NCBI RefSeq assembly: GCF_016756495.1 | Contig: NZ_AP023243.1 | Location: forward strand, 4,282,501-4,346,500 | Length of the DNA stretch: 64,000 nucleotides | Source: Mesorhizobium sp. 113-3-3 | GTDB taxonomy: Bacteria > Pseudomonadota > Alphaproteobacteria > Rhizobiales > Rhizobiaceae | Direction of reading: 5' to 3' | Shown here: positions 36,799 through 50,921 of the stretch, piece after piece | Layout of the letters: each line of letters begins with the position of its first letter | Position numbering within the stretch: the first letter of the stretch is position 1 | Made by a program: the position numbers and the translations under genes | Notes under the pieces: generated by a model | Databases searched by the model: none | What the model was told of the DNA's origin: nothing | The model's input: the letters and a program-made list of their open reading frames with translations, nothing else

Positions 36799-36840
36799 TT
36801 GGCCCTTTCCGAAAAGCCTGCGACTTTTCAGGACCAGGCC
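36799..36840. repeat. Rhizobial-type palindromic repeat, copy 2 (rplF-rplR gap)
   Basis: Core CCGAAAAGCCTGCGACTTTTC, the same design as the copy at 36299 with several substitutions that keep the stem. It ends 3 bp before the rplF stop codon, mirroring the position of copy 1 relative to rplR. Confidence 0.75.
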
Positions 36841-36842
36841 CA

Positions 36843-37376
36843 CTACTTCTTCTTGCCTTCCTTGCGGACGATCTTCTCGCCAGCGTAGCGGACGCCCTTG
36901 CCCTTGTAAGGCTCGGGGCCGCGGTATTCGCGGATCTCGGCGGCCACCTGGCCAACCTGCTGCTTGTCGATGCCGGCAACGGTAATCTCGGTCGGCTTCG
37001 GCACCGTGATGGTGATGCCGGCCGGCGTCTCGTAGACGACGTCATGGCTGAAGCCAAGTGCCAGCTGCAGGTTTTTGCCCTGAAGCGCGGCGCGATAGCC
37101 GACGCCCGTGATCTCGAGCTTCTTCTCGAAACCGTCCTTCACGCCCTGCAGGATGTTGACGATCTGCGTGCGCGACATGCCCCACTTGGAGCGGGCGGTC
37201 TTGGTCTGGTCGCGCGGCTCGACAGCGATCTCGCTGCCTTCCATCTTGACCAGGACTTCGTCGTTCACCACGAACTTCAGCTCGCCCTTGGGGCCCTTCG
37301 CCGTCACGGTCTGGCCGTTGACGGTCGCGGTCACGCCCTGCGGCAGCGAAACGGGTTTCTTTCCAATACGAGACAT
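36843..37376 (-). CDS. rplF: 50S ribosomal protein L6
   Basis: L6 of 177 residues with two related domains. [19 protein letters not shown] opens it and the C-terminal [19 protein letters not shown] motif, which binds 23S rRNA near the factor site, closes it. Confidence 0.97.
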   Translation of the reverse strand: MSRIGKKPVSLPQGVTATVNGQTVTAKGPKGELKFVVNDEVLVKMEGSEIAVEPRDQTKTARSKWGMSRTQIVNILQGVKDGFEKKLEITGVGYRAALQGKNLQLALGFSHDVVYETPAGITITVPKPTEITVAGIDKQQVGQVAAEIREYRGPEPYKGKGVRYAGEKIVRKEGKKK

Positions 37377-37464
37377 TTTGTTGTCCTCGTCACTTCTCTT
37401 GTTTCAGGTCTCTGTCTTCGGAACGATCCGAAGACCGGATTCCAATTTGCGGTCAGCTGCCAGA

Positions 37465-37863
37465 TCAGAAGATCTGGCAGAGGATCTCGCCGCCGACGTT
37501 CTGTTCGCGGGCTTCGTGATCGGCCATCACGCCCTTCGGCGTCGAAAGGATGGCGATGCCGAGGCCGTTGGCGACGTGCGGGATCGACTTGGCCGAAACG
37601 TAAACGCGGCGGCCCGGCTTCGAGACGCGGGCGATTTCGCGCACGACCGGCGCACCGTCGAAATACTTCAGCTCGATTTCGATTTCGGACTTGCCGTTGT
37701 CGAAGTCGGTCTGGCTGTAGTCGCGGATATAGCCTTCAGCCTTCAACACGTCGAGGACGCGGGTGCGCAGACGCGAGGCCGGCGTCGAGACACTCGACTT
37801 CTTGCGGCCGTAGGCGTTGCGGATGCGGGTCAGCATATCGCCGAGAGGATCGCTCAATGACAT
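37465..37863 (-). CDS. rpsH: 30S ribosomal protein S8
   Basis: S8 of 132 residues. [22 protein letters not shown] at the N-terminus and the C-terminal [30 protein letters not shown] are diagnostic. In E. coli S8 is the spc operon autoregulator; no equivalent mRNA site was identified here. Confidence 0.97.
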   Translation of the reverse strand: MSLSDPLGDMLTRIRNAYGRKKSSVSTPASRLRTRVLDVLKAEGYIRDYSQTDFDNGKSEIEIELKYFDGAPVVREIARVSKPGRRVYVSAKSIPHVANGLGIAILSTPKGVMADHEAREQNVGGEILCQIF

Positions 37864-37875
37864 GTTATGTCCTCC

Positions 37876-38181
37876 TTACCAGCTCGACTTGACCAGGCCC
37901 GGGATCTGGCCGTTGTTGCCGAGATCACGAAGCGCGATGCGCGATACTTTGAGCTTGCGATAGTAGGCACGCGGACGGCCGGTGACTTCGCAGCGGTTGC
38001 GGATGCGGATCTTGGCCGAGTTGCGCGGCAGGGCAGCAAGCTTGAGCTGAGCGCGGAAGCGCTCTTCCATCGGCTTGGACTGATCCATGATGATCGCCTT
38101 GAGCGCTGCGCGCTTGGGACCGTACTGGTCGGCAAGCTTGCGGCGCCTGTTGTTCTTCTCGACTGAGCTGGTCTTTGCCAT
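37876..38181 (-). CDS. rpsN: 30S ribosomal protein S14, zinc-independent long form
   Basis: S14 of 101 residues. The length and the lack of CxxC pairs mark the zinc-independent form. [23 protein letters not shown] and the final [11 protein letters not shown] are typical. Confidence 0.97.
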   Translation of the reverse strand: MAKTSSVEKNNRRRKLADQYGPKRAALKAIIMDQSKPMEERFRAQLKLAALPRNSAKIRIRNRCEVTGRPRAYYRKLKVSRIALRDLGNNGQIPGLVKSSW

Positions 38182-38208
38182 TTCAGATTTTTCCTTTTCT
38201 CGCTGCCG

Positions 38209-38787
38209 TTACTGGCGGAAGGGGAAGTTGAAAGCCTTGAGCAATGCCCGGGCTTCGTCGTCCGTCTTCGCAGTCGTACAAACGATGACGTCCATGCCCC
38301 AGATCTGATCAACCTTGTCGTAGTTGATCTCCGGGAACACGATGTGCTCCTTGATGCCCATGGCGTAGTTGCCACGGCCATCGAAGCTCTTGGGGTTCAG
38401 TCCGCGGAAGTCGCGGACGCGCGGCAGCGCGATGTTCACGAGGCGGTCGAGGAACTCGTACATACGTTCCTTGCGCAGCGTGACCTTGGCGCCGATCGGC
38501 ATGTTCTCGCGAACCTTGAAGCCGGCGATCGAATTGCGGGCGCGGGTGACGACGGCCTTCTGGCCGGCGATCATCGCCAGGTCTTCGGCCGCAACCGAGG
38601 GCTTCTTGGAATCGGCGGTTGCTTCGCCAACACCCATGTTCAGCACGATCTTGTCGAGGCGCGGAACCTGCATGTCGTTTGCGTAGCCGAACTGCTCCTG
38701 CAGCGCCTTGCGGATGGTCTCGTTGTAGACCTGCTTCAGACGCGGCGTGTTGGTGGCAGTCGCCTGTTTGCTTTGAGCCTTAGCCAT
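38209..38787 (-). CDS. rplE: 50S ribosomal protein L5
   Basis: L5 of 192 residues, binding 5S rRNA and P-site t[38 protein letters not shown] and [17 protein letters not shown] identify it. ATG 38787 was chosen; it overlaps the end of rplX by 8 bp, suggesting coupling. Confidence 0.97.
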   Translation of the reverse strand: MAKAQSKQATATNTPRLKQVYNETIRKALQEQFGYANDMQVPRLDKIVLNMGVGEATADSKKPSVAAEDLAMIAGQKAVVTRARNSIAGFKVRENMPIGAKVTLRKERMYEFLDRLVNIALPRVRDFRGLNPKSFDGRGNYAMGIKEHIVFPEINYDKVDQIWGMDVIVCTTAKTDDEARALLKAFNFPFRQ

Positions 38788-39094
38788 TGATGACTTCTCC
38801 CGAGCGCTTGGCGACGCGCACCTTCTTGCCGTCCTTCTGGAAGATGAAACCGACGCGGGTCGGCTTGCCATCCTTGGGGTCGGCCAGCGCGATGTTCGAC
38901 AGCTGGATCGGCGCTTCCTTGGTGATGATCCCGCCCTCTTGGGACTGGGACTGCTTCTGGTGACGACGGATCATGTTGACGCCGCGCACCAGCGCGGTGT
39001 CATCCTTCGGCTGAACCGAGAGGACTTCGCCCGAACGGCCCTTGTCCTTGCCGGCCAGCACGACGACCTTGTCGCCTTTTCTAATCTTTTGCAT
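38780..39094 (-). CDS. rplX: 50S ribosomal protein L24
   Basis: L24 of 104 residues with the KOW motif [22 protein letters not shown]. It initiates large-subunit assembly. It follows rplN by 12 bp. Confidence 0.96.
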   Translation of the reverse strand: MQKIRKGDKVVVLAGKDKGRSGEVLSVQPKDDTALVRGVNMIRRHQKQSQSQEGGIITKEAPIQLSNIALADPKDGKPTRVGFIFQKDGKKVRVAKRSGEVING

Positions 39095-39106
39095 TGGTCC
39101 GGCTCC

Positions 39107-39475
39107 TTACAGCACTTCAGGCGCGAGCGAGATGATCTTCATGTGGTTCTTGGCGCGGAGTTCGCGCGGAACCGGTCCGAAGATACGCGTGCCGATCGGC
39201 TCTTTCTTGTTGTCGACGAGAACGGCCGCGTTCTTGTCGAAACGGATCACGCTGCCGTCCGGGCGCCTGATGTCCTTGGCCGTGCGAACCACGACCGCCT
39301 TCATCACATCGCCCTTCTTAACGCGGCCGCGCGGAATGGCTTCCTTGATCGACACCACGATGATGTCGCCCACGGAAGCGTATTTCCGCTTCGAGCCGCC
39401 CAGCACCTTGATGCACATGACACGACGCGCGCCGGAATTATCCGCCACGTCGAGGTTTGTTTGCATCTGAATCAT
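39107..39475 (-). CDS. rplN: 50S ribosomal protein L14
   Basis: L14 of 122 residues. [37 protein letters not shown] and FGPVPRELR are characteristic. It sits at the intersubunit bridge. Confidence 0.97.
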   Translation of the reverse strand: MIQMQTNLDVADNSGARRVMCIKVLGGSKRKYASVGDIIVVSIKEAIPRGRVKKGDVMKAVVVRTAKDIRRPDGSVIRFDKNAAVLVDNKKEPIGTRIFGPVPRELRAKNHMKIISLAPEVL

Positions 39476-39546
39476 GACTGGCCGCCTTCTTCTTTTCTAA
39501 CGGGACGGGCTCGAAGCCCCTCCCCGGTCTGTCCAAAATTCGTTGT

Positions 39547-39786
39547 TTACGCCTGGTCCGAAGACACGACGATCCAGCGCTTGTCCTTGGAAATCGGCTT
39601 CGATTCCTGGATGAACACCTGATCGCCAACCTTGTGGGCGTTGTTCTCGTCGTGCGCCTTGTACTTCTTGGTCATGCGCACGGTCTTCTTCATCACGGGA
39701 TGCGTGAAGCGCCGTTCGACCTTGACGACAACCGTCTTCTCGTTCTTGTCGCTGACGACGGTGCCCTGCAGAATGCGCTTTGGCAT
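39547..39786 (-). CDS. rpsQ: 30S ribosomal protein S17
   Basis: S17 of 79 residues, an OB-fold primary 16S-binding protein: [20 protein letters not shown] and [23 protein letters not shown] are the signature. Confidence 0.97.
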   Translation of the reverse strand: MPKRILQGTVVSDKNEKTVVVKVERRFTHPVMKKTVRMTKKYKAHDENNAHKVGDQVFIQESKPISKDKRWIVVSSDQA

Positions 39787-39797
39787 GGTTTTCGTCC

Positions 39798-39998
39798 TTA
39801 AGCCTTCTTGGCCGCGGACTTTTCCGCAGCGATGGTCTTGATACGCGCAATGTCCTTACGGACCTGCCTCACGCGCGCGGTCTTCTCGAGCTGGCCGGTG
39901 GCCTTCTGGAAGCGCAGGTTGAACTGCTCCTTCTTCAGGCTGGCCAAATCGTCGGTCAGCTGGTCCTGGGTCTTGGTCCGGATGTCTTCGGCTTTCAT
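39798..39998 (-). CDS. rpmC: 50S ribosomal protein L29
   Basis: L29 of 66 residues: [43 protein letters not shown] is the two-helix pattern of the family. It lies at the tunnel exit, where trigger factor and SRP dock. Confidence 0.96.
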   Translation of the reverse strand: MKAEDIRTKTQDQLTDDLASLKKEQFNLRFQKATGQLEKTARVRQVRKDIARIKTIAAEKSAAKKA

Positions 39999-40011
39999 GA
40001 TCAGCCCGTCC

Positions 40012-40425
40012 TTATTCTGCGATGCGCTGTACGAAGCGCGTCCTGACCGAGAGCTTGGCCGCGCCTAGACGCAGCGCCTCACGGGCGGTTTCTTCACTGA
40101 CGCCGTCGATCTCGAACATGATGCGGCCAGGCTTGACGCGTGCCGCCCAGTAGTCGACGGCACCCTTGCCCTTGCCCATGCGGACTTCGGTCGGCTTCGA
40201 CGTGACCGGCAGATCCGGGAAAATACGGATCCAGACGCGGCCAGCGCGCTTCATTTCGCGAGTGATCGCGCGGCGGGCCGCCTCGATCTCACGCGCGGTG
40301 ACGCGGTTCGGCTCAAGCGCCTTCAGCCCGAAACCACCGAAATCCAGGTTGGTGCCGCCCTTTGCGGTACCATGGATACGGCCCTTGAACTGCTTGCGGA
40401 ACTTTGTGCGCTTTGGCTGCAGCAT
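40012..40425 (-). CDS. rplP: 50S ribosomal protein L16
   Basis: L16 of 137 residues: [35 protein letters not shown] and [19 protein letters not shown] are diagnostic. It is near the A-site finger and peptidyl transferase centre. Confidence 0.97.
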   Translation of the reverse strand: MLQPKRTKFRKQFKGRIHGTAKGGTNLDFGGFGLKALEPNRVTAREIEAARRAITREMKRAGRVWIRIFPDLPVTSKPTEVRMGKGKGAVDYWAARVKPGRIMFEIDGVSEETAREALRLGAAKLSVRTRFVQRIAE

Positions 40426-40452
40426 CGTTCTAACTCCAAATTCCTAAATGTC

Positions 40453-41178
40453 TCAGGCGTTTTCGCGACGACGACCGCGTTCGCGATCACCACCACCGCC
40501 ATGCGCAGCATCACCCTCGGTGGCGCGACGTTCCGAAGCCATCGGATCGTGCTCGAGGATCTCGCCCTTGAATACCCAGACCTTGACGCCGCAGATGCCG
40601 TACGCCGTATTCGCCTCGGCCGTGCCGTAGTCGACATCGGCGCGCAGCGTGTGCAGCGGCACGCGGCCTTCGCGGTACCACTCCATGCGGGCGATTTCGG
40701 CGCCGCCCAGACGGCCCGAGCAGTTGATGCGGATGCCTTCGGCACCGAGGCGCATCGCCGACTGCACGGCGCGCTTCATGGCGCGGCGGAACGCGATACG
40801 GCGCTCGAGCTGCTGGGCGATCGACTGGGCGACCAGGGTCGCGTCAATTTCCGGCTTGCGCACTTCAACGATGTTGAGGTGCGTCTCGGACTTCGTCATC
40901 TCCATCAGCTTCTTGCGAAGCTTCTCGATGTCGGCGCCCTTCTTGCCGATGATCAGACCCGGGCGCGCGGCATGGATGGTGACGCGGCACTTCTTGTGCG
41001 GGCGCTCGATCACGACCTTCGAGATCGCGGCCTGCTTGAGTTCCTTCTCAAGATACTTGCGGATCTTGATGTCCTCATGCAGCAACTTGCCGTACTCGCC
41101 GGTGTTCGCGAACCAGCGCGAATCCCAGGTGCGGTTGATGCCGAGGCGAAGGCCGATCGGATTGACTTTCTGGCCCAT
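40453..41178 (-). CDS. rpsC: 30S ribosomal protein S3
   Basis: S3 of 241 residues. KH domain with [18 protein letters not shown]; the C-terminal domain has [19 protein letters not shown] and [16 protein letters not shown] basic Arg/Gly-rich tail ([13 protein letters not shown]) extends beyond the usual end. Its start codon overlaps the rplV stop by one base. Confidence 0.97.
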   Translation of the reverse strand: MGQKVNPIGLRLGINRTWDSRWFANTGEYGKLLHEDIKIRKYLEKELKQAAISKVVIERPHKKCRVTIHAARPGLIIGKKGADIEKLRKKLMEMTKSETHLNIVEVRKPEIDATLVAQSIAQQLERRIAFRRAMKRAVQSAMRLGAEGIRINCSGRLGGAEIARMEWYREGRVPLHTLRADVDYGTAEANTAYGICGVKVWVFKGEILEHDPMASERRATEGDAAHGGGGDRERGRRRENA

Positions 41179-41567
41179 TATGCGGCCTCCCCTTTTTCTT
41201 CGACTTCACGAACAACGATCGTGAGGTGCGAGAACGGCTTCTCGATACGGCTGGCGCGACCACGGCCACGAGCGTGGAACCGCTTCATGACGATCGACTT
41301 GCCGACATAGGCTTCCGCCACCACCAGCGCATCGACATCGAGGTCGTGGTTGTTTTCCGCGTTGGCGATCGCCGATTCCAGCGTCTTCTTGACCGTGCCG
41401 GAAATCCGCTTGGCCGAGAATTCGAGATCGGAAAGCGCTGTCGCGACCTTCTTGCCGCGGATCAGCGCGGCAACGAGGTTCAGCTTCTGCGGGCTGATAC
41501 GGATCGTGCGCAATACGGCGCGCGCTTCGTTGTCAGCAAGCCTGCGCGGAGCTTTGGCCTTGCCCAT
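41178..41567 (-). CDS. rplV: 50S ribosomal protein L22
   Basis: L22 of 129 residues, with its beta hairpin lining the exit tunnel ([20 protein letters not shown]). [22 protein letters not shown] is the N-terminal signature. No deletion in the hairpin of the kind linked with macrolide resistance is apparent. Confidence 0.97.
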   Translation of the reverse strand: MGKAKAPRRLADNEARAVLRTIRISPQKLNLVAALIRGKKVATALSDLEFSAKRISGTVKKTLESAIANAENNHDLDVDALVVAEAYVGKSIVMKRFHARGRGRASRIEKPFSHLTIVVREVEEKGEAA

Positions 41568-41569
41568 GA

Positions 41570-41848
41570 TTATTTCCTCTTCGCCTTCTTATCCGCGCCG
41601 TGACCGTAATAGGTCCGCGTCGGAGCGAATTCACCGAACTTATGACCGACCATGTCCTCGTTCACCGAAACGGGAACATGCTTCTGGCCGTTGTAGACAC
41701 CGAAGGTGAAGCCGACGAACTGCGGCAGGATGGTGGAGCGACGGCTCCACATCTTGATCACCTCATTGCGACCACCTTCACGAACCTTGTCCACCTTCTT
41801 GAGAAGGTAGCCGTCGATGAAGGGGCCTTTCCAAATAGAACGAGTCAC
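41570..41848 (-). CDS. rpsS: 30S ribosomal protein S19
   Basis: S19 of 92 residues: [31 protein letters not shown] and [20 protein letters not shown] identify it. Confidence 0.97.
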   Translation of the reverse strand: MTRSIWKGPFIDGYLLKKVDKVREGGRNEVIKMWSRRSTILPQFVGFTFGVYNGQKHVPVSVNEDMVGHKFGEFAPTRTYYGHGADKKAKRK

Positions 41849-41864
41849 TTGGCGTTACCTCTTC

Positions 41865-42698
41865 TTAGCTCTTGCGCTGATGGCGCGAGCGCAGGATGAA
41901 CTTGTCGGTCGCCTTGTTGGACCGCGTCTTCTTGCCCTTGGTCGGCTTGCCCCACGGGCTGACCGGATGACGGCCGCCGGAGGTGCGGCCTTCACCACCG
42001 CCGTGCGGATGGTCGACCGGGTTCATGGTCACGCCGCGATTGTGCGGACGCTTGCCGCGCCAAACCGTGCGACCGGCCTTGCCGTCGTTGATGTTGCCGT
42101 GGTCGGGGTTCGACACGGCACCGACGGTGGCCATGCAGGAGCCGTGAACGACACGCTGCTCGCCCGAGTTGAGGCGCAGGATCGCCATGCCCTGGTCGCG
42201 ACCGACGAGCTGGGCGTAACCGCCGGCCGAACGGGCGACCTGGCCACCCTTGCCCGGCTTCAGCTCGATGTTGTGGACGATCGTGCCGACCGGCATCGAT
42301 GCCAGCGGCATCGCATTGCCCGGCTTCACGTCGACCGCTTCGCCGGCCACGATCTTGTCGCCGGCGGCAAGGCGCTGTGGGGCGATGATGTAGGACAGCT
42401 CGCCATCGTCGTACTTGATCAGCGCGATGAAGGCGGTGCGGTTCGGATCGTATTCAATGCGCTCGACCGTGCCGACGACGTCGAACTTGCGGCGCTTGAA
42501 GTCGATGATGCGGTACGAACGCTTGTGACCACCGCCGATGAAGCGGGCGGTGATGCGGCCGTGATTGTTGCGGCCGCCCGACTTGGTCAGGCCCTCGGTC
42601 AGGCCCTTGACGGGCTTTCCCTTGTAGAGGCCCGAGCGGTCGACGATGACCAACTGGCGGGTGCTCGGCGTTACCGGGTTGAATTTTTTCAGTGCCAT
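41865..42698 (-). CDS. rplB: 50S ribosomal protein L2
   Basis: L2 of 277 residues, needed for subunit joining. [39 protein letters not shown] and the C-terminal [20 protein letters not shown] with the conserved histidine are present. Confidence 0.98.
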   Translation of the reverse strand: MALKKFNPVTPSTRQLVIVDRSGLYKGKPVKGLTEGLTKSGGRNNHGRITARFIGGGHKRSYRIIDFKRRKFDVVGTVERIEYDPNRTAFIALIKYDDGELSYIIAPQRLAAGDKIVAGEAVDVKPGNAMPLASMPVGTIVHNIELKPGKGGQVARSAGGYAQLVGRDQGMAILRLNSGEQRVVHGSCMATVGAVSNPDHGNINDGKAGRTVWRGKRPHNRGVTMNPVDHPHGGGEGRTSGGRHPVSPWGKPTKGKKTRSNKATDKFILRSRHQRKS

Positions 42699-42720
42699 TG
42701 TTCTGTCCTCGCGGCCTTGC

Positions 42721-43014
42721 TCAGAGACCCGTCGCGACGTCGATCGACTGGCCGTCGGCCAGCGTCACAATCGCCTTCTTGACGTCGCTCTGGCGGCCGA
42801 TCGTGCCGCGGAAGCGCTTGATCTTGCCCTTGCGGACAAGCGTGTTCACGGCCATCACCTTGACGCCGAACAGCGCTTCGACGGCGGCCTTGATTTCCGG
42901 CTTCGACGCCTTCTTGGCGACGTTGAAGACGACCTGGTTCTGCTCGGAAGCCATGGTCGACTTTTCGGTGATCGCCGGGCTGACGATCACGTCGTAGTGA
43001 CGAAGGTCGGTCAT
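42721..43014 (-). CDS. rplW: 50S ribosomal protein L23
   Basis: L23 of 97 residues: [15 protein letters not shown] and [25 protein letters not shown] are typical. It forms the main docking site for trigger factor and SRP. It overlaps rplD by 4 bp. Confidence 0.97.
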   Translation of the reverse strand: MTDLRHYDVIVSPAITEKSTMASEQNQVVFNVAKKASKPEIKAAVEALFGVKVMAVNTLVRKGKIKRFRGTIGRQSDVKKAIVTLADGQSIDVATGL

Positions 43015-43631
43015 TTAAAGCGCTCCTCGAGAGCCTCGACGGCGGCCTTCGAAAGGACCAGCGTGCCGCGGCGCAGAATGTCGTAGACGTTGATGCCCTG
43101 GATGGGCAGCACGTCGATGTTGGGGATGTTGGTCGCGGCCAGCTTGAAGTTCTTGTCAAGCTCGGCGCCACCGATCACCAGGGCGTTGCTCAGGCCCAGC
43201 GTCGCGAAATTCGCGATCAGTGCCTTGGTCTTGGCCTCGGTCAGCTTCAGCTCGTCGATGATGATGATCGACGCGCTCTTGGCCTTGGCCGAGAGAGCAT
43301 GCTTCAAGCCCAGGGCGCGCACCTTCTTCGGCAGGTCGTGCTCGTGGCTGCGAACGACCGGGCCGTGGGCCTTGCCGCCGCCGCGGAACTGCGGAGCGCG
43401 TGCCGAATGGTGACGGGCGCGGCCCGTACCCTTCTGCTTGTACATCTTGGCGCCGGTGCGCGCGATTTCGGCGCGGCCCTTGGCCTTGTGCGTGCCCTGC
43501 TGCTTCTTGGCGAGCTGCCAGCGCACGACCCGCTGCAGGATGTCCTCGCGCGGATCAAGGCCGAAAATCTCCTCGGAGAGTTTCACCTTGCCGGCGTCCT
43601 TGCCGCCAAGCGTTGTGATCTTGAGATCCAT
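43011..43631 (-). CDS. rplD: 50S ribosomal protein L4
   Basis: L4 of 206 residues. The tunnel loop [27 protein letters not shown] and [20 protein letters not shown] are diagnostic. In E. coli L4 regulates the S10 operon by acting on its leader; no such leader was identified here. Its start overlaps the rplC stop by one base. Confidence 0.97.
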   Translation of the reverse strand: MDLKITTLGGKDAGKVKLSEEIFGLDPREDILQRVVRWQLAKKQQGTHKAKGRAEIARTGAKMYKQKGTGRARHHSARAPQFRGGGKAHGPVVRSHEHDLPKKVRALGLKHALSAKAKSASIIIIDELKLTEAKTKALIANFATLGLSNALVIGGAELDKNFKLAATNIPNIDVLPIQGINVYDILRRGTLVLSKAAVEALEERFK

Positions 43632-44344
43632 TATTCCGCTCCCTCTGTGGCCGGAGCCTCGTTCTTAGCAACGGCGCGGATCGCGGCGGGCTTCGGCGCA
43701 TTGGCCGGCAGTGCCACCTTGGCCGCATCGCGGACCAGGATCCAGGCGCCCTTCGATCCGGGAACCGCTCCGCGGATCAGGATCAGGCCGCGGTCGGCAT
43801 CGGTCGAGACGATCTCGACGTTCTGCGTGGTCACGCGGGTATCGCCCATGTGGCCGGCCATCTTCTTGCCCTTGAACACCTTGCCGGGGTCCTGGCGCTG
43901 GCCGGTCGAACCGTGCGTACGGTGCGAGACCGAGTTACCGTGCGTCGCGCGGCCACCACCCATGTGGTGACGCTTGATGACGCCCTGGAAACCCTTGCCG
44001 ATCGTCGTGCCCGTCACATCGACCTTCTGGCCGGCGACGAAGTGCTCGACGGTGATCTCGGCGCCGACATCGATCATGTTGTCGGCCGAGACGCGGAACT
44101 CGGCAACCTTCGCCTTCGGCTCGACGGAAGCGGTCGCGAAATGGCCGCGCAGCGCCTTCGACGTGTTCTTCACCTTGGCGAGGCCAACGCCGAGCTGAAC
44201 GGCGGTGTAGCCATTCTTCTCCTGCGTGCGCTGCGCCACGACCTGGCAGTTCTCCATCTGGAGAACGGTGACGGGAACATGTTCCCCGGCATCGTTATAG
44301 ATGCGGGTCATTCCCACCTTCTTTGCAATCACACCTGAACGCAT
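43631..44344 (-). CDS. rplC: 50S ribosomal protein L3
   Basis: L3 of 237 residues. [20 protein letters not shown] opens it; [26 protein letters not shown] carries the loop near the peptidyl transferase centre with the Gln that is methylated in E. coli. A short alanine/glutamate-rich C-terminal extension is present. ATG 44344 was chosen over an upstream start. Confidence 0.97.
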   Translation of the reverse strand: MRSGVIAKKVGMTRIYNDAGEHVPVTVLQMENCQVVAQRTQEKNGYTAVQLGVGLAKVKNTSKALRGHFATASVEPKAKVAEFRVSADNMIDVGAEITVEHFVAGQKVDVTGTTIGKGFQGVIKRHHMGGGRATHGNSVSHRTHGSTGQRQDPGKVFKGKKMAGHMGDTRVTTQNVEIVSTDADRGLILIRGAVPGSKGAWILVRDAAKVALPANAPKPAAIRAVAKNEAPATEGAE

Positions 44345-44405
44345 CGGTTCAATTCCTTTAGAGTTCCGGGCCAGGGGCACCGCCCCTTACCGCGCTCTCA
44401 TTCCC

Positions 44406-44714
44406 TTAGAGCTTGATCTCGACGTCGACGCCGGCGGCCAGATCGAGCTTCATCAAAGCATCGACGGTCTGCGGGGTCGGATCGACGATGTCGAGCAGAC
44501 GCTTGTGCGTGCGCATCTCGAACTGCTCGCGGCTCTTCTTGTCGACGTGAGGCGACCGGTTCACCGTGAACTTTTCGATCCGCGTCGGCAGCGGAATGGG
44601 GCCGCGGACGTTTGCGCCGGTGCGCTTTGCCGTCGACACGATTTCCTTCGTCGAGGCGTCGAGCACGCGGTGATCAAACGCCTTCAGGCGGATGCGGATA
44701 TTCTGTCCGTTCAT
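44406..44714 (-). CDS. rpsJ: 30S ribosomal protein S10 (NusE)
   Basis: S10 of 102 residues, also a transcription antitermination factor. [40 protein letters not shown] and [19 protein letters not shown] identify it. It lies 69 bp downstream of tuf and heads the S10 block. Confidence 0.97.
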   Translation of the reverse strand: MNGQNIRIRLKAFDHRVLDASTKEIVSTAKRTGANVRGPIPLPTRIEKFTVNRSPHVDKKSREQFEMRTHKRLLDIVDPTPQTVDALMKLDLAAGVDVEIKL

Positions 44715-44783
44715 GCGTCACTTCCTTGTTCTGGCGCGGCGCGGGCAACTTCCGCGCCCGCGACAGATCGGTTTAAGTCCAAA

Positions 44784-45959
<1,176 letters not shown>

Positions 45960-46026
45960 GTGATGTCTCCATTTCCTGCTCGCCCATGCGGGCTTTGAAT
46001 TGCGTTATCGCGACAGCTCTTTCGAG

Positions 46027-48117
<2,091 letters not shown>

Positions 48118-48146
48118 CGTAGCTGCCTCTCAGTCCTGTTCGCGCT

Positions 48147-48629
<483 letters not shown>

Positions 48630-48677
48630 TCAATCTCGTAGCCCGACGCGTTCAAGCAGCGCCAGGGCCGGAAAATC

Positions 48678-49049
48678 TTACTTCGGACGCTTGGCGCCGT
48701 ACTTCGAACGGCGCTGCTTGCGGTTCTTCACGCCCTGCGTGTCGAGCACGCCGCGGATGATGTGGTAGCGAACGCCCGGAAGATCCTTGACGCGGCCGCC
48801 GCGGATCATGACCACGGAGTGTTCCTGAAGGTTGTGACCTTCGCCGGGGATGTAACCGATCACTTCAAAACCATTGGTCAGGCGGATCTTGGCCACCTTG
48901 CGCAGCGCCGAGTTCGGCTTCTTCGGCGTCGTCGTGTAGACGCGCGTGCAGACGCCCCGCTTCTGCGGGTTCTGCTGCATGGCCGGGACCTTGTTGCGCT
49001 TCACCGGCGCAATGCGCGGCTTGCGGATCAGCTGGTTGACGGTAGGCAT
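48678..49049 (-). CDS. rpsL: 30S ribosomal protein S12
   Basis: S12 of 123 residues, at the decoding centre. [12 protein letters not shown] opens it. Lys43 in [10 protein letters not shown] and the lysine of [12 protein letters not shown] (Lys88 equivalent) are wild type, so no streptomycin-resistance change is seen. It is the first gene of the joined str-S10-spc-alpha cluster, with a leader of about 240 nt. Confidence 0.98.
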   Translation of the reverse strand: MPTVNQLIRKPRIAPVKRNKVPAMQQNPQKRGVCTRVYTTTPKKPNSALRKVAKIRLTNGFEVIGYIPGEGHNLQEHSVVMIRGGRVKDLPGVRYHIIRGVLDTQGVKNRKQRRSKYGAKRPK

Positions 49050-49121
49050 TAAACCCTCTTGTCTCTCAATTCCGTGTCTCGCCCGGTCAGGGCCGCTCAA
49101 AGCGTCATTTCCATACGCAAA

Positions 49122-49158
49122 TTCGGGCAACAAACCGCGCCTCGCGGTCTTGCCCGAA
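49122..49158 (-). promoter_or_regulatory. Compound hairpin in the rpsL leader
   Basis: TTCGGGCAA (49122-49130) pairs with TTGCCCGAA (49150-49158), and inside it CCGCG (49135-49139) pairs with CGCGG (49143-49147) around CCT. It lies between the predicted promoter and rpsL. The two-tier stem with an internal loop is a plausible binding site for a ribosomal protein or an RNA processing site; there is no U-tract. Confidence 0.55.
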
Positions 49159-49295
49159 CAAATGGCAGAGGAAGCGGAAGCCGCTTCGTGCACGCCGGAA
49201 ATGTCTTTTCGCTCGTAAAACGAACCCTGTTTGAAGCAAACTCCAAAGCGTGTCGCTTCGGAAAGGAGAGCCTCACATCGGTTCTGACTGGCCGG

Positions 49296-49324
49296 CTTCT
49301 ACTCGTAAGCCCGCGAACCGTCAA
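49296..49324 (-). promoter_or_regulatory. Predicted promoter of the str cluster
   Basis: On the minus strand TTGACG (49319-49324) and TAGAAG (49296-49301) are separated by 17 bp, matching the alphaproteobacterial housekeeping promoter in the -35 element. Start near 49289. The -10 element is only a moderate match. Confidence 0.5.
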
Positions 49325-49541
49325 CCCCGCAGTGCCAAATATTGCATTGAAGCCGGGGCTTGGCAGCCATGCGAAAACCGCAGGTAATTTTCTTTCGCCA
49401 TTTTGCAAGGGCGGAGAAGAAAGTGCCAAGGCTTTGGCAAAGTGAATGGCTTTTGGCTGTCGCACGGCCCCGCTTCATGCGAAAAGGCCGGCAGAACAGT
49501 CAAAATCCCCTCGCCCGTCCTTTCCCAGAAGGAATCAGCCC

Positions 49542-49823
49542 GTGAACGACAATGAAGAACGCCCGGTCACCATCATCACCGGCCGGGTGTGGAAGCGCAA
49601 AGGCGGCAAGGTAGAAGGCGTGCATGTCATGCTGGTCGCTCCCGATGACGATTCGGCGGTGCGCCGTGCCCTCGAATCGCTCGCGGCGGAAGGTTATGCC
49701 GAGGCCGAACTCGATCAGATCGGCGATATGGACGGTGTGCCCGACGACGAGCCGCATCTGTCGGCCTATCAGGGCGCGCTCGAAGGCGAAGTGTCGATCG
49801 TCACCTTCGACGTACCGATCTGA
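49542..49823 (+). CDS. Conserved small acidic protein, function unknown
   Basis: A 93-residue protein read from GTG 49542, with AAGGA 8 nt upstream. It begins VNDNEERPVTIITGRVWKRK and continues as an acidic alpha/beta domain (VHVMLVAPDDDSAVRRALESLAAEGYAEAELDQIGDMDG). The pattern of a strand, an acidic loop and a long helix suggests a small ferredoxin-like or ACT-like fold, but no known family was recognised. It is divergent from the str cluster and 111 bp upstream of the dehydrogenase gene. Confidence 0.7.
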   Translation: MNDNEERPVTIITGRVWKRKGGKVEGVHVMLVAPDDDSAVRRALESLAAEGYAEAELDQIGDMDGVPDDEPHLSAYQGALEGEVSIVTFDVPI

Positions 49824-49934
49824 GAATCAGGTCAGGACGCGGCCGACGCGGGCCGGACCGCCGCTCCATGACCACACCTTGCCCGGCTGCCTTTTCGCAT
49901 CTAGGAAAACCTGTCCTTCCCATCCGGAGCCCTC

Positions 49935-50870
49935 ATGTCCTCGAACAACAACCCCATCAAGATCGGCATCGTCGGCGTCGGCAAGATCGTCCGCGACCAG
50001 CACCTCCCGGCGCTGGCCAAGGACCAGAACTATCGACTCATCGCCGCCGCCAGCCGGCATGGCAAGGTCGACGGCATCCCGAACTTCCCCACTATCGAGG
50101 CGATGCTCGACGCGGTGCCGGAGCTTGAGGCTGTCTCGCTCTGCATGCCGCCGCAATTCCGCTACGATGCCGCGCGCACCGCGCTCGAGGCCAAGAAGCA
50201 CGTCTTCCTGGAAAAGCCCCCGGGCGCCACGGTCAGCGAAGTCGCGGACCTGAAGGTGCTGGCCGCGAAGAACGGCGTCTGCCTGTTCGCCAGCTGGCAC
50301 TCGCGCTATGCGCCGGCGGTGGAGGCTGCGCGCAGCTTTCTCGCATCGGCCCGCCTTCGCTCGGCGGCGATCATATGGAAGGAAGATGTGCGCCGCTGGC
50401 ATCCGAACCAAGAGTGGATCTGGGCGCCGGGCGGCTTCGGCGTCTTCGATCCCGGCATCAACGCGCTGTCGATCGCAACCCACATCCTGCCGGCGATGTT
50501 CATCACCTCGGCCGCGCTCGACTTTCCCGAAAACCGCGCCGCCCCGGTCGCGGCGCAAGTCGCCTTCCGCACCTCGAACGGATTGCCGGTGACGATGGAC
50601 CTCGACTGGCTGCAGACCGGCCCGCAAAGCTGGGACATCCTGGCCGACACGGATGCGGGCAAGATGGTGCTTTCCGGCGGCGGCTCGAAGCTCGCCATCG
50701 ACGGCCGTGTCGTCCATGAGGAGCCGGAGGCGGAATACCCGATGCTCTACAGGCGTTTCGCCGAGATCGTGCGCGCCGGCACATCGGATGTCGATCTGGC
50801 GCCGCTGCAGCATGTCGCCGACGCCTTCATGCTCGGCAGGCGCAACGTGGTCGAAGCGTTTTTCGACTGA
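49935..50870 (+). CDS. Gfo/Idh/MocA oxidoreductase, L-arabinose/D-galactose 1-dehydrogenase type
   Basis: NAD(P)-dependent sugar 1-dehydrogenase-like protein of 311 residues. The Rossmann motif GIVGVGKIVRDQHLPAL is at about 10-26, the catalytic lysine motif EKPPGAT at about 93-99, then SWHSRYAPAVE and KEDVRRWHPNQEWIWAPGG, which closely resemble L-arabinose 1-dehydrogenase of Azospirillum and bacterial galactose dehydrogenases. It would oxidise the sugar to the lactone, the first step of a non-phosphorylated pathway. No other pathway gene is adjacent, so the true substrate is uncertain. Confidence 0.82.
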   Translation: MSSNNNPIKIGIVGVGKIVRDQHLPALAKDQNYRLIAAASRHGKVDGIPNFPTIEAMLDAVPELEAVSLCMPPQFRYDAARTALEAKKHVFLEKPPGATVSEVADLKVLAAKNGVCLFASWHSRYAPAVEAARSFLASARLRSAAIIWKEDVRRWHPNQEWIWAPGGFGVFDPGINALSIATHILPAMFITSAALDFPENRAAPVAAQVAFRTSNGLPVTMDLDWLQTGPQSWDILADTDAGKMVLSGGGSKLAIDGRVVHEEPEAEYPMLYRRFAEIVRAGTSDVDLAPLQHVADAFMLGRRNVVEAFFD

Positions 50871-50921
50871 ATTGTGCCCGCGACGGGATCGCGGATCTGG
50901 CTGGAGCGCACGCTCGTGCCA

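Noticed and set aside
37376..44714. rpmJ or another missing ribosomal gene in the S10-spc block
   Set aside because: No short frame with L36 cysteine pattern was found; its absence here is normal for this bacterial group.
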